Notes: generated from the sequence alone by a model not told the origin. DNA of 18,292 nucleotides from Desulfobulbaceae bacterium UBA2276 (GCA_002347085.1 DDWW01000057.1:64946-83237); one strand, 5' to 3'. Shown: positions 7,451 through 15,632, counted from the stretch's first letter. A program made the numbers and translations.

Positions 7451-8056
7451 ATGCTTGTCATCATTGATAATTACGACTCGTTTACCTACAATATTGTCCA
7501 GACCATTGCCGGCAACAGCCTGGCCATGGGTGAAAAGACCGAGATCAAGGTCTTCCGCAATGACAAGATCACCCTCGAAGAGATTGAGGCGCTGCATCCA
7601 GACCGGCTGTTGATCTCTCCTGGCCCCTGTGCGCCTGCGCAGGCGGGGATCTCCATTGCCGCGATCAAGTATTTTGGTGGCAAGATTCCCATCCTCGGGG
7701 TCTGTCTTGGTCATCAGGCCATGGGCGAGGCCTTTGGCGGGATAACGGTGCGGGCCAGGCGGATCATGCATGGCAAGACTTCGCCCATTTCTCATGATGG
7801 CAAGGGGGTGTTTACCTCCCTGCCCAGCCCCTTTGACGGCATGCGCTATCATTCTCTGGTGGTAGATGAGGCCACCCTGCCGGATTGTCTGGAGATCAGT
7901 GCCCGCAGTGATGAGGGGGAGCTGATGGGGCTGCGTCACAAGACCCTTGCCATTGAAGGGGTGCAATTTCATCCCGAATCTATCATGACCCCGGCCGGGA
8001 TTACCCTGCTCAGAAACTTTATGCGCCCTGATTATTTGTCATTATTAACTAATTGA
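7451..8056 (+). CDS. trpG: Anthranilate synthase component II (glutamine amidotransferase)
   Basis: TrpG hydrolyses glutamine and channels ammonia to TrpE. The 201-residue class I amidotransferase begins LVIIDNYDSFTYNIVQ and has the oxyanion-loop LLISPGPCAP. The catalytic triad is C85 in GVCLGHQ, and H174 with E176 in FHPES. HGKTSPISHDGKGVF and RYHSLVV are standard TrpG/PabA blocks. Such subunits can also serve aminodeoxychorismate synthase, but the position next to trpE favours the tryptophan role. The ATG lies one base after the trpE stop, so the two are probably translationally coupled. The sequence ...AAAAGGGG just before the stop can serve as its ribosome site. Confidence 0.96.
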   Translation: MLVIIDNYDSFTYNIVQTIAGNSLAMGEKTEIKVFRNDKITLEEIEALHPDRLLISPGPCAPAQAGISIAAIKYFGGKIPILGVCLGHQAMGEAFGGITVRARRIMHGKTSPISHDGKGVFTSLPSPFDGMRYHSLVVDEATLPDCLEISARSDEGELMGLRHKTLAIEGVQFHPESIMTPAGITLLRNFMRPDYLSLLTN

Positions 8057-8080
8057 AACTCTTTAGTAACGTGTGAAGAT

Positions 8081-9115
8081 ATGGACATCAAGCAGGCAAT
8101 TGCCAAGGTTGTAACGCATCAGGATCTCAGCGAAGAAGAGATGGTGGTGGTGATGAATGAGATCATGAGCGGGGCGGCTACTCCGGCCCAGATTGGTTCG
8201 TTTATTACCGCCCTGCGAATGAAAGGGGAGACGGTGGCCGAGATCACCGGAGCGGTGCGGGTGATGCGGGAAAAGGCCACCCCTATTGTCACCGGCGTTG
8301 ATGTGAGCCAGGGAGGGATCCTGGTGGATACCTGCGGGACTGGCGGGGATAGTTCCGGCACCTTTAATGTCTCTACCACCTCTGCCTTTGTCGTGGCTGG
8401 CGCCGGGGTGATGGTGGCAAAACATGGTAATCGCTCAGTCTCCAGTCATTGCGGCAGCGCCGATGTCCTGGAGGCGGCTGGTGTCCCGTTGAACTTGAGT
8501 CCGGAACAGATTGGCCGTTGCGTGCAGGAGGTCGGCATTGGTTTTCTTTTTGCCCCAGCCCTGCACGGGGCGATGAAACATGCCATTGGTCCGCGGCGGG
8601 AGATCGGGATCAGAACCATCTTTAACATCCTGGGCCCCCTGACTAATCCCGCTGGTGCTAATGTCCAGGTACTCGGGGTCTTTGATGCGGCACTGACCGA
8701 GCCCTTGGCCGAAGTCCTCGGAAGGTTGGGTTCCAGGCGGGCCTTGGTCGTGCATGGAGAGGGGAGTCTGGACGAGTTGACGGTTACCGGGACAACTAGG
8801 GTCTCAGAGCTGCATAATGGAAAGGTGAACACCTATACCATCACCCCTGAACAATTGGGTCTGCCGCGCGCTACTCTTGCCGATCTTCGAGGGGGGGCGA
8901 CTCCCTCGGAGTCCTCTGTCCAGATGCGGGCTATCCTTGGTGGAGAGCCGGGGGCAAAGCGTGACATGGTGCTTATCAACAGTGGGGCGGCACTCATGGC
9001 CTCTGGTGCGGCCGTCGATCTTCAGGCGGGGGTGCGCAAGGCAGCCGAGATAATCGATTCCGGCAAGGCGCTCTCCAAGCTCGATCAGCTGGTGACCTTT
9101 TGCCGGGATCTGTGA
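8081..9115 (+). CDS. trpD: Anthranilate phosphoribosyltransferase
   Basis: TrpD joins anthranilate to PRPP, giving phosphoribosylanthranilate. The 344-residue length matches the stand-alone enzyme. The PRPP loop DTCGTGGDSSGTFNVST is at 83-99, KHGNRSVSSHCGSADVLEAAG at about 114-134, and the block FNILGPLTNPAG follows near 181. It lies 24 bases after trpG. The ribosome site is weak (GTGAAG before ATATG), so coupling to trpG is likely. It is not fused to trpG, unlike the Escherichia coli arrangement. Confidence 0.96.
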   Translation: MDIKQAIAKVVTHQDLSEEEMVVVMNEIMSGAATPAQIGSFITALRMKGETVAEITGAVRVMREKATPIVTGVDVSQGGILVDTCGTGGDSSGTFNVSTTSAFVVAGAGVMVAKHGNRSVSSHCGSADVLEAAGVPLNLSPEQIGRCVQEVGIGFLFAPALHGAMKHAIGPRREIGIRTIFNILGPLTNPAGANVQVLGVFDAALTEPLAEVLGRLGSRRALVVHGEGSLDELTVTGTTRVSELHNGKVNTYTITPEQLGLPRATLADLRGGATPSESSVQMRAILGGEPGAKRDMVLINSGAALMASGAAVDLQAGVRKAAEIIDSGKALSKLDQLVTFCRDL

Positions 9116-9177
9116 TACTATTTAATGTTATTTGTCTTGTTTGTTGGTTAATTTACTGATTTTACGAAAAAGTAGAT

Positions 9178-9954
9178 ATGATTTTAGATGATATAGTTGC
9201 CAGAAAGAAAGAAGAGGTCAGCCTCTTGAAGGCGCGTGGAATTCATCTTCCGCCTCAGTTTGCCCATAAACCTATTGATCCACCGCGTGGTTTTCGTCAG
9301 GCACTGCTTGATTATCCCGGTGTCGCCATCATTGCCGAGGTTAAAAAGGCCTCGCCCTCCAAAGGGGTGATTCGTCCTGATTTTGATCCGGTGGCCATTG
9401 CCCGGAATTATGAAGATAATGGCGCTCAGGCCATATCGGTGCTGACCGATGAGCAGTTTTTTCAGGGAAGTCTGCTCTATCTCCTGCAGGTTCGGGAGGA
9501 AGTAAAGCTGCCGGTCCTGCGCAAGGAGTTTATCATTGATGAGCTGCAGATTGAAGAGGCCCATATCCATGGGGCCGACGCCATACTGCTTATGGCCTCT
9601 ATTCTCGATGTCCATCAGTTAAAGGATTTTCAGGCCTGTGCCCGGGAATATGGTATGGACTCTTTAGTTGAAGTCCATGATGAGCAGGAACTTGAGGCGG
9701 TGCTTGGTGTCGGGTGTGCGCTTATTGGGATAAATAATCGCAATCTCAAAGATTTCTCTATGGATATCGAGACTACGTTTCGCCTGAAAAAATTGATCCC
9801 TGCTGATATCCCGGTGGTAGGCGAGTCTGGCCTGAAGACCCTGGCTGATCTCCAGCGGCTTCAGAAAGCGGGGATTACTGCGGCGCTCATCGGAGAGACC
9901 CTGATGCGGGGTGCTGCCGGTGGAAATACCTTGCAGGGCTTGCGTGGATGCTGA
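9178..9954 (+). CDS. trpC: Indole-3-glycerol phosphate synthase
   Basis: TrpC closes the indole ring from CdRP with loss of CO2. The 258-residue TIM barrel shows the family blocks IIAEVKKASPSKG (51-63, with E54 and K56), LRKEF (K116), SLVEVH (E165), INNRNL (185-190) and VGESGL (214-219, with E216 and S217), all catalytic or phosphate-binding positions in the family. It is monofunctional, with trpF as a separate gene. The 62-bp AT-rich gap after trpD shows only a weak ribosome site (AAAAAGTAG) and no terminator, so it should belong to the same transcript. Confidence 0.96.
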   Translation: MILDDIVARKKEEVSLLKARGIHLPPQFAHKPIDPPRGFRQALLDYPGVAIIAEVKKASPSKGVIRPDFDPVAIARNYEDNGAQAISVLTDEQFFQGSLLYLLQVREEVKLPVLRKEFIIDELQIEEAHIHGADAILLMASILDVHQLKDFQACAREYGMDSLVEVHDEQELEAVLGVGCALIGINNRNLKDFSMDIETTFRLKKLIPADIPVVGESGLKTLADLQRLQKAGITAALIGETLMRGAAGGNTLQGLRGC

Positions 9955-10026
9955 ATTGTTGAAGAGGAAGTGAGTCGGGCGTTTTTTTCGGATTCACTGA
10001 ACTGCTAAATATAAAATGGAGGGATC

Positions 10027-10695
10027 ATGGCCGCCAGTAGGACGCGGGTTAAGATGTGTGGCATCACCAACCGTTACGACGCGCAAGAAGGGGTGCGGGC
10101 CGGGGTTGACGCCCTGGGGTTTATCTTTGTGGAGGCGAGTCCACGTCATATTTTGCCGGAAGATGCGCGGGAGATTATTTTTGACCTGCCGCCATTTGTC
10201 GATTGTGTTGGTGTCTTTGTTGATCGTGACGCACAGGAAGTTGAGGAAATAATTGCCTACTGCGGCCTTTCTTACGTGCAGTTACACGGCAGCGAAGATT
10301 CCAAATACTGTGAGCGTCTAGCTCGTTCTACCGCCCCCTGCAAGGTGATCAAGGCCTTCCGGGTGAACGGGGAGACTCCAGCCGAACTGTTTACCCCGTA
10401 CAACGAGGCGGCCCAGGGATTTCTGCTGGACACCTACAGCAAGGGGATAGCGGGCGGTACAGGAATGGTCTTTGATTGGCGGATCATTGATAGCCTGAGC
10501 CTGCAATCACCTTTGATTCTTGCCGGCGGGCTTGGCCCCGAGAATGTGCGGGAGGCGATAAGGCAGGTGCGTCCCTTTGGCGTTGATGTGAATTCAGGGG
10601 TGGAGCGGGCCCCAGGTATGAAAGACGTGGAAAAACTGCACGCCTTTATGGAGCAGGTACGGCTGGCTGATCAGGATAGGGTGTTGGAAGGTTAG
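10027..10695 (+). CDS. trpF: Phosphoribosylanthranilate isomerase
   Basis: TrpF performs the Amadori rearrangement of phosphoribosylanthranilate to CdRP. The 222-residue barrel has VKMCGIT (8-14) with catalytic C11, GFIFVEASPRHI (31-42), VQLHGSED (84-91), LLDTYS (133-138) with the catalytic acid D135, GGTG (143-146), LAGGL (165-169) and the phosphate loop GVDVNSGVE (185-193). The more usual form of the last motif is DVSSGVE. GGAGG at 10018-10022 sets the ATG. It ends the operon in this window. trpB and trpA, which would follow in many bacteria, are not here; the next gene is convergent and unrelated. Confidence 0.95.
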   Translation: MAASRTRVKMCGITNRYDAQEGVRAGVDALGFIFVEASPRHILPEDAREIIFDLPPFVDCVGVFVDRDAQEVEEIIAYCGLSYVQLHGSEDSKYCERLARSTAPCKVIKAFRVNGETPAELFTPYNEAAQGFLLDTYSKGIAGGTGMVFDWRIIDSLSLQSPLILAGGLGPENVREAIRQVRPFGVDVNSGVERAPGMKDVEKLHAFMEQVRLADQDRVLEG

Positions 10696-10722
10696 GGCTG
10701 AGGGCTTTCATTTCCGGCAGGT

Positions 10723-12267
10723 TCAGTCTTTGAGTTGTTGTCCAGGCGGTTTTGTTACTGTTGTTTCTTCCCTTCCCTTTTCCAGCCGGTAAAATTCCTG
10801 CAAACGCAGCCGATAGAACATCCCGGCTGGCCCCGTGGTATGGGGGGTGTAGGGCTGTAAACTTTTGTTGGCCGATTGTTCAGATTGAGCCGATTGAGCG
10901 GCAATGGCATCAAAGCGTACCTTGTTTTTGTCGTCAAGCCATGACAGGTGCAGATCAAGTACCGGGCGCATGACTGCTATCCCGCCCTTTTCATCCCTGC
11001 CAAGTTGTACTGATTCCCAGCGGCGCATGGTATAGCCCTGATGCCAGATCCCTTTTTTCTCTTCACCGTTTATTTTGTCGCGCATGGTGGGCGGCAGGGT
11101 GGTGTCAGAATTGAGATTATGGGTCAGGATCTTTTCCACCTCCCAACTGCCTTGAGTCGTCAGTTTCCAGAAGGAGTCATACTCATTGGTGTCATTGCGG
11201 AGCAGATGGGTTCCGGTGTCATTGAAGGCCCATTGGGCATGGCATACCTGGCAGGCGATTGTCTCCTGATAAGCGGTATGGGCGGGATCACGCATGAGCG
11301 GGATTTCGTGTTGCTTGCTATCTCCTTGAGACTGGAAAAGATATTTCCCCTGCACTCGTGACACATTGGCCGGCAGGTTTTTTTCCAGACTTTGCTGAAG
11401 ATGACAATCCTGGCACTGGATACCTTGGGCACCACCTTTCTGCCGGCTGTTCATGAGCTCGGCGCCACTATGGCAGTCAATACAGATCATGCCCCTCTGT
11501 TGATGGATATCCGGGCTTAATTGATGGTATTCAACGCCGTAGGGTCGGGTAAACGGCTCCTTTGTCGTGTACGGAGTCCGGTATTCATCGTTGAAGTCAT
11601 GCTCAAAACGTCCATGATAGTCGGCGCCGACCCAATTTCCGTAGTGGCATTGCAGGCATTGTTTGTCTCCAGGGGTTTTAAGAAAGGTGTGCGTGGCGGC
11701 GCCATCGCTAAAATCCAGATGACAGGCCGCGCATCCAGTGCCGTGATTGACAGAGGGATAGGGATCGCCGCTCGAATAGAGGTGGCAGCGCAGACAACGC
11801 CTGCGCAGGAGGTCGTCGGCCAGCTCAAGGGGCGTTTCCGGCACGTCAGCAATGGGAATCTGGGTGAGTCCGGTAAGTGCTTCCCGGGCCCCAAAGGACT
11901 TGCGGACCAGGTTGACCTCGCGGGCCAGGGTGAGATGAAGGGATTGCGCCACCCCTGCCACCTGGCCTTGGTGACATTGGCCACAGGCTTGATTCATCGT
12001 TGCCGGATGGGCTGGTTTGGCAATGAGCCCGGTATGCGCGACTTGCTTGTCGTTGTTGGTCTCGTTTCCCGCATGGCAGGTTGAACAGGTGAAGGTATGG
12101 GCCTTGTCCTGATGCGGCAGGTGACAGCGTCTGCATCCATTCAGTTCAGGATTGATGACGCCATGTGCTTGCTCTTCGCTTGTCTTTGGCTGTTCAGACG
12201 GGGCCGGGTCCTCCGAACAGCCTGCCAGAAAAAGTGAACAAACAACGAAGAGTGACAGATAAAACAT
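10723..12267 (-). CDS. Nine-heme cytochrome c lipoprotein
   Basis: The protein begins MFYLSLFVVCSLFLAGCSED: a short signal with lipobox LAGC, so it should be lipid-anchored outside the cytoplasmic membrane. That places the start at 12267. The frame stays open further upstream to 12402, but that would bury the signal peptide. Nine CxxCH heme sites lie near residues 45, 61, 95, 158, 179, 204, 262, 285 and 339 of about 514, with many extra histidines as likely distal ligands. The last 170 residues have no hemes and a charged, Ser/Gln-rich stretch. Such proteins move electrons in the periplasm or at the outer membrane of anaerobic respirers; the exact partner cannot be read from the context. No clear ribosome site is seen. 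It converges on trpF with a 27-base gap. Confidence 0.9.
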   Translation of the reverse strand: MFYLSLFVVCSLFLAGCSEDPAPSEQPKTSEEQAHGVINPELNGCRRCHLPHQDKAHTFTCSTCHAGNETNNDKQVAHTGLIAKPAHPATMNQACGQCHQGQVAGVAQSLHLTLAREVNLVRKSFGAREALTGLTQIPIADVPETPLELADDLLRRRCLRCHLYSSGDPYPSVNHGTGCAACHLDFSDGAATHTFLKTPGDKQCLQCHYGNWVGADYHGRFEHDFNDEYRTPYTTKEPFTRPYGVEYHQLSPDIHQQRGMICIDCHSGAELMNSRQKGGAQGIQCQDCHLQQSLEKNLPANVSRVQGKYLFQSQGDSKQHEIPLMRDPAHTAYQETIACQVCHAQWAFNDTGTHLLRNDTNEYDSFWKLTTQGSWEVEKILTHNLNSDTTLPPTMRDKINGEEKKGIWHQGYTMRRWESVQLGRDEKGGIAVMRPVLDLHLSWLDDKNKVRFDAIAAQSAQSEQSANKSLQPYTPHTTGPAGMFYRLRLQEFYRLEKGREETTVTKPPGQQLKD

Positions 12268-12431
12268 AATGAGAGGAAAATTTGTATGGCTCACACTGAG
12301 CCATTGCAAAAAAATAATATGGACGCCTGGTTGGCCAAACGGTACAAGGAGCCATAACGAAATATTCGGAAAATGAAAAGTTCTTGTCTCACTGCTCCTC
12401 AATTATCAAGGAGCCTGTGTGGATCAGGGTC

Positions 12432-12460
12432 TTGACACACTACCATAAAATTGATATTTA
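12432..12460 (+). promoter_or_regulatory. Candidate promoter for tRNA-Thr
   Basis: A perfect TTGACA at 12432-12437 is followed after 17 bases by TATTTA at 12455-12460. The -10 is poor, but position and spacing fit. The mature tRNA begins 45 bases further on. Confidence 0.5.
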
Positions 12461-12505
12461 CAGGAACAACTTTTCTTAGGTGGTTGTTTCAGGTGATCTC
12501 ATCAA

Positions 12506-12581
<76 letters not shown>

Positions 12582-12590
12582 GTAAAATCA

Positions 12591-12625
12591 AGGGGTTACG
12601 GCATAAAAGCTGTAACCCCTTTTTT
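12591..12625 (+). terminator. Rho-independent terminator of tRNA-Thr
   Basis: The stem AGGGGTTAC(g)GC / GC(t)GTAACCCCT (12591-12602 / 12609-12620) with loop ATAAAA is followed by a T run to 12625, nine bases after the tRNA CCA. Confidence 0.93.
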
Positions 12626-12692
12626 ATTTGTTCGTATTCTGTTCTGACTCAAAATTAAAACTTAATGTGGGGGAGGGATTGATTTAAAACCA

Positions 12693-13277
12693 TTATTGGA
12701 CAGCTTCAAGGAACTTTGCCGCTGCTCGAGTAATAACGTATTTAGGATAGTCCTTGTTGTGGTTGTCTTGATTTAGAAAACCTAGGCCGATCAGAGTATT
12801 CAAGTCATCTTCTATAAATTGCTCTTCTTCATATTTAATTTCCCCACCTTTGCCATCCGTAATAAGGAAACTCGGACCCTTGCCCATAGGCCGGGTTTTA
12901 ATAAACACGCTACCCCCCGATTCTATTAATTGCCTCAAGGCAGATACTGCCTGCTCCGATATTTCAGCATTCGGACGAAGAGCGCTTGTAATTTGGCTGA
13001 ATCCTTCAACCCTGCTGGCGATACGGCTTAGAATCTCGTCAATAGTGCCCAACTTTTGAAACAGCTGCTCTCGGTTTTGATGGAGTAGTGCTTTAATTCC
13101 GATCGTTGCTTGTGTATTTAATTCAAGAAGGTTTTTGATTTCTGCATGGTTTTGTTCTAAAAGCCACTGCATGAAATCTTGATACTTATCATCAGCTATA
13201 GCTCGTTCTTCTGATGTATATGCTCCCAATAGGCTAACAATAGTTGCGAATGTCGTCGCCAAAGTAAATGTATCCAT
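12693..13277 (-). CDS. Orphan protein: hydrophobic N-terminus, coiled coil, winged-helix-like C-terminus
   Basis: I do not recognise this 194-residue protein. Residues 3-20 are hydrophobic and may be a weak membrane anchor. Residues 30-95 are rich in Glu, Gln, Leu and Ile with heptad-like spacing, suggesting a long coiled coil. The C-terminal part (about 152-194) reads FIEDDLNTLIGLGFL...YVITRAAAKFLE, the rhythm of a winged-helix repressor domain where a final helix follows a YxIT strand. The start at 13277 has AAAGGA upstream in good position; an upstream start at 13331 is less likely. It is more AT-rich than the genes to its left and lies between tRNA-Thr and recombinase debris, so it may be acquired cargo. 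Function unknown. Confidence 0.7.
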   Translation of the reverse strand: MDTFTLATTFATIVSLLGAYTSEERAIADDKYQDFMQWLLEQNHAEIKNLLELNTQATIGIKALLHQNREQLFQKLGTIDEILSRIASRVEGFSQITSALRPNAEISEQAVSALRQLIESGGSVFIKTRPMGKGPSFLITDGKGGEIKYEEEQFIEDDLNTLIGLGFLNQDNHNKDYPKYVITRAAAKFLEAVQ

Positions 13278-13433
13278 GAGGATTCCTTTGTTTTGATAAA
13301 TTATTTTATATAGAAAGATGGCATCATTCAAGGGAGTTTACTAGGCCTTCAATAGTTAAAATATTTCCAGAACTTACTTTAAGGTTATTCTTATTGTCAA
13401 TTTTTTTGGAACATAACTGTCTGATAATTAGTC

Positions 13434-13464
13434 AAGGGGCAGTCTGTTTAGACTAGCCCCTTTT
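13434..13464. terminator. Hairpin terminator after the DUF932-like remnant
   Basis: The stem AAGGGGC-AGTCT / AGACT-a-GCCCCTT (13434-13445 / 13450-13462) has a GTTT loop and one bulge. The T tail (TTTT, 13461-13464) reads on the + strand, while the nearest gene end is the minus-strand remnant that stops at 13467. It probably survives from that lost gene and may work in both directions. Confidence 0.6.
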
Positions 13465-13466
13465 AA

Positions 13467-13682
13467 CTACATCACTGTAAACTCTGCTTCGATAATCGCC
13501 TCGTGCAACTGTACTCTTTTCTCCATCGCCGAGATTGGCGGAGTGGATTTTAAAGCGTGAGTAGCCGCATTGTACAAGCTCCACAGGTTTCTTTCCTGGC
13601 AGGGCTCAAATGAAGGCTTCAGCCATTCATCTTTCAACACGGTAAGCTGGCGAGGGCTTATGGAGCATCTGTCCCCTGGCAA
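13467..13682 (-). pseudogene. C-terminal remnant of a DUF932-like (phage/plasmid-type) protein
   Basis: The last ~60 residues, from about SPRQLTVLKDEWLKP to RNLWSLYNAATHALK and MEKRVQLHEAII, resemble the end of DUF932 proteins, which are about 250-400 residues long and common on plasmids and phages. The N-terminal 80% is missing. The first few residues of the frame overlap the end of the integrase remnant in another frame, so the old gene was cut at about 13660 and joined to foreign DNA. Its stop and a following hairpin remain. Family assignment is from recall of sequence pattern and is moderately sure. Confidence 0.5.
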
Positions 13683-13917
13683 CTGGATTGTTTAATGGTA
13701 CTTTTTCCTCATAGGTGAGGTAATCATAGAATCCACGAACTGCTGAAAGATGACAGTTAATACTGCGTGGAGCCATCCTCTTTTCCAGCAAGTAATCGAT
13801 ATAGTGATTCACCTCTGTTGCCGATGCGGCCTCAACCGTTACCGGCAGCCAGCTGAAGAACATTTTCAGTCTGTGCAGGTAGTTCTTAACCGTCAACTCC
13901 GAGTAATTTTTTGAGAC
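13627..13917 (-). pseudogene. Tyrosine recombinase remnant (N-terminal core-binding domain)
   Basis: The frame is open back to about 13935, and the similarity begins near SKNYSELTVKNYLHRLKMFF. It continues through EVNHYIDYLLEKRMAP, INCHLSAVRGFYDYLTYEE and LNNPVARGQMLHKPSP. This is the SAM-like N-terminal DNA-binding domain of phage-type integrases. The catalytic domain (R-H-R-Y) is absent: the frame ends soon after and runs into the DUF932-like remnant. About 95 of some 300 residues remain. No start with a good ribosome site remains, and a TGA lies upstream in frame. The gene is dead but marks past mobility of this zone. Confidence 0.75.
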
Positions 13918-14032
13918 TGAAGTTAAGGACAGGGTCCAAGATCAACTGAAAAACAGCTTGCAGGGTTTGTTTAAATAAAGTTGGGAGGTGGCGATCTCTG
14001 ATCTCTGAGGAAGGCATTGAGGGAAGCCGGTT

Positions 14033-15454
14033 CTAGGGACTGTAGTAGTTCCATGTCATCTTGCTGCGGCGGTAATGAGGGGTTGTCCACAGTCGCGGTA
14101 TCTCTGGGCGGGGATTCGGGTTTGGGTTGGAGTAGATATGCAGTTCGTTGTCACTCCAGACAATGATCTCTTCACGCCAGTCCCCGCTGACATCGGCGAC
14201 ATAGAGGCGATCCGCTTTTTCCGGCAGGCGTAGCAGGAAGCGACCGGAAACAGGATCGAAGATACAGACGTCCCCAGACTTGTGACGTTCTTTGGCACAA
14301 GCGTACATGCGTTCTTCTCCGCTCCAGTTGATGCTGTGTATCACCTCCACCCCGCGTAACGTCCACCCCTTTGGAGCCACGTCATCCATCCTGTATTCCG
14401 AGAGCAGGGATCCATGCGCATTGATCAGGAAGGGAGTCTGGTGCTCGTTGAATCGGCTGCGGCACCAGATCTGCATCTCGGGAAGACCGGGTATGAACAG
14501 TCCTATGGCAGCGTTCTGCGGCTCTATGTGCTTATGATGCGTCTCCCAGATCAAGCCGGATATCCCAACCAGAAAAATGCGGTTCAGGGGGCCCTCTTCC
14601 AGCATCACCACCTCAAGACCAGGGAGGTCGGAGCGCACATCGCCAACGAATATTGAGTCGATGTGTCCCTTCACGTCCACCATGGCCCGTAACTCGCCGT
14701 CTGGGCCGAGAATGGTTGCACCCAGAACTTCGTCTTTTTCATCACCATCCAGGTCGGCCAGGCGGGCGCCATTGTGAGCGCAGGAAACGAAGTTGTTACG
14801 TTGCCAGAGCGGCTCGTTCTTTCCTGCTTGCAGTGACTTAACGCTATAGGCGGCAAGGTATCTGCCCGTGCGGTAGCCTTTAGCATTGGTTGCCTGCATG
14901 AGCAAATCGCGATCGCCTTTTCCGCGAAAATTGGCGATGATGACATGCTCCCAGCGTTGCGCCCCGGCAGGCGGTTGCAGTTTTATAGACCATAGCTCCA
15001 GACCATTATCTCCCCGGAGCACATGGAGGGTACTTTCTTGATCGAAGAAAATGACCTCGGTCTTGCTGTCCCCGTTGATATCGCCCGCTTGAACGCCAGG
15101 GCCATTGTGCCCCGGAAGTCCATACGACTCGGACGCTCCACCTACGCACACGTCGATATGTTTAGACCACAACTGCTTGCCATCTGTTCCGTAGGCGCCG
15201 ATAGAGCCCGGCACGGTGACCAGCAATTCACGGGCGCCGTCGTTGTTTAGATCTGCGGCGATCAGGCCTCCGGCACTATTCTGCGGGGCAAAGACTGTCA
15301 AGGGAATAACCGATTTTGTTGCGGTGAATTCCTGACTCCTTACCACATTTCCCATGAGCAGCATTGCGGTAAATAACAACAAAGAAAGCATGGCTATTTT
15401 CGTTGAATTACTGCTGGTGCCGAGCTGTGTACAGGATACAATTCTGTCGAGCAT
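14033..15454 (-). CDS. Secreted FG-GAP/VCBS-type beta-propeller protein
   Basis: This 473-residue protein has a long N-region, then a hydrophobic signal at about 20-38 (AMLSLLLFTAMLLMGNVV), and should be exported. Four Asp-rich calcium-binding-like blade motifs recur: DLNNDGARELLV (68-79), DINGDSKTEVIFF (125-137), DLDGDEKDEVLG (234-245) and DVSGDWREEIIVW (421-433). This points to a beta-propeller of the FG-GAP/VCBS kind. The C-terminal end (LW...PHYRRSKMTWNYYSP) recalls the end of family 11 rhamnogalacturonan lyases, but catalytic identity is not shown. GGGGGAGG four bases before the ATG gives a strong ribosome site. The flanks are damaged genes, yet this frame is intact. Confidence 0.8.
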   Translation of the reverse strand: MLDRIVSCTQLGTSSNSTKIAMLSLLLFTAMLLMGNVVRSQEFTATKSVIPLTVFAPQNSAGGLIAADLNNDGARELLVTVPGSIGAYGTDGKQLWSKHIDVCVGGASESYGLPGHNGPGVQAGDINGDSKTEVIFFDQESTLHVLRGDNGLELWSIKLQPPAGAQRWEHVIIANFRGKGDRDLLMQATNAKGYRTGRYLAAYSVKSLQAGKNEPLWQRNNFVSCAHNGARLADLDGDEKDEVLGATILGPDGELRAMVDVKGHIDSIFVGDVRSDLPGLEVVMLEEGPLNRIFLVGISGLIWETHHKHIEPQNAAIGLFIPGLPEMQIWCRSRFNEHQTPFLINAHGSLLSEYRMDDVAPKGWTLRGVEVIHSINWSGEERMYACAKERHKSGDVCIFDPVSGRFLLRLPEKADRLYVADVSGDWREEIIVWSDNELHIYSNPNPNPRPEIPRLWTTPHYRRSKMTWNYYSP

Positions 15455-15483
15455 ACACCTCCCCCTGGGTAAATAAGATCTCT

Positions 15484-15512
15484 CTTTTTCAAATATGTTA
15501 ATCTTGAAAAAG
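15484..15512 (-). promoter_or_regulatory. Inverted repeat in the leader of the beta-propeller gene
   Basis: CTTTTTCAA / TTGAAAAAG are perfect 9-bp arms (15484-15492 / 15504-15512) around an 11-base spacer. They lie 29 bases upstream of the ATG at 15454. It could be an operator overlapping the promoter or a leader hairpin. Confidence 0.4.
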
Positions 15513-15569
15513 GAAAAAACAATCTCTGTTTTGTCCGTTTGTTATCTTGAAGGGTAATGGAAGGGTCAT

Positions 15570-15588
15570 TAGATGTGTTGCACATCTA
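15570..15588. promoter_or_regulatory. Operator-like palindrome TAGATGTG-N3-CACATCTA
   Basis: Perfect 8-bp arms with a three-base spacer lie 115 bases upstream of the beta-propeller gene start. The spacing excludes a standard CRP site (TGTGA-N6-TCACA). It may be a binding site for an unidentified dimeric regulator. Confidence 0.35.
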
Positions 15589-15632
15589 TTTCGGTGATTG
15601 TCATAAAAGGTGGATTTTGGTGAGAGGCTTAT

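Noticed and set aside
6589..7464. 291-residue minus-strand open frame inside trpE
   Set aside because: It is fully antisense to the conserved chorismate-binding core of trpE, and its composition is that of a shadow frame.
11521..12084. 187-residue + strand open frame inside the cytochrome gene
   Set aside because: It lies opposite the heme-binding motifs of the minus-strand cytochrome, which are unmistakable.
15570..15588. CRP/FNR-type binding site
   Set aside because: The arms TGTG and CACA are three bases apart, not six, and there is no TTGAT...ATCAA pattern.
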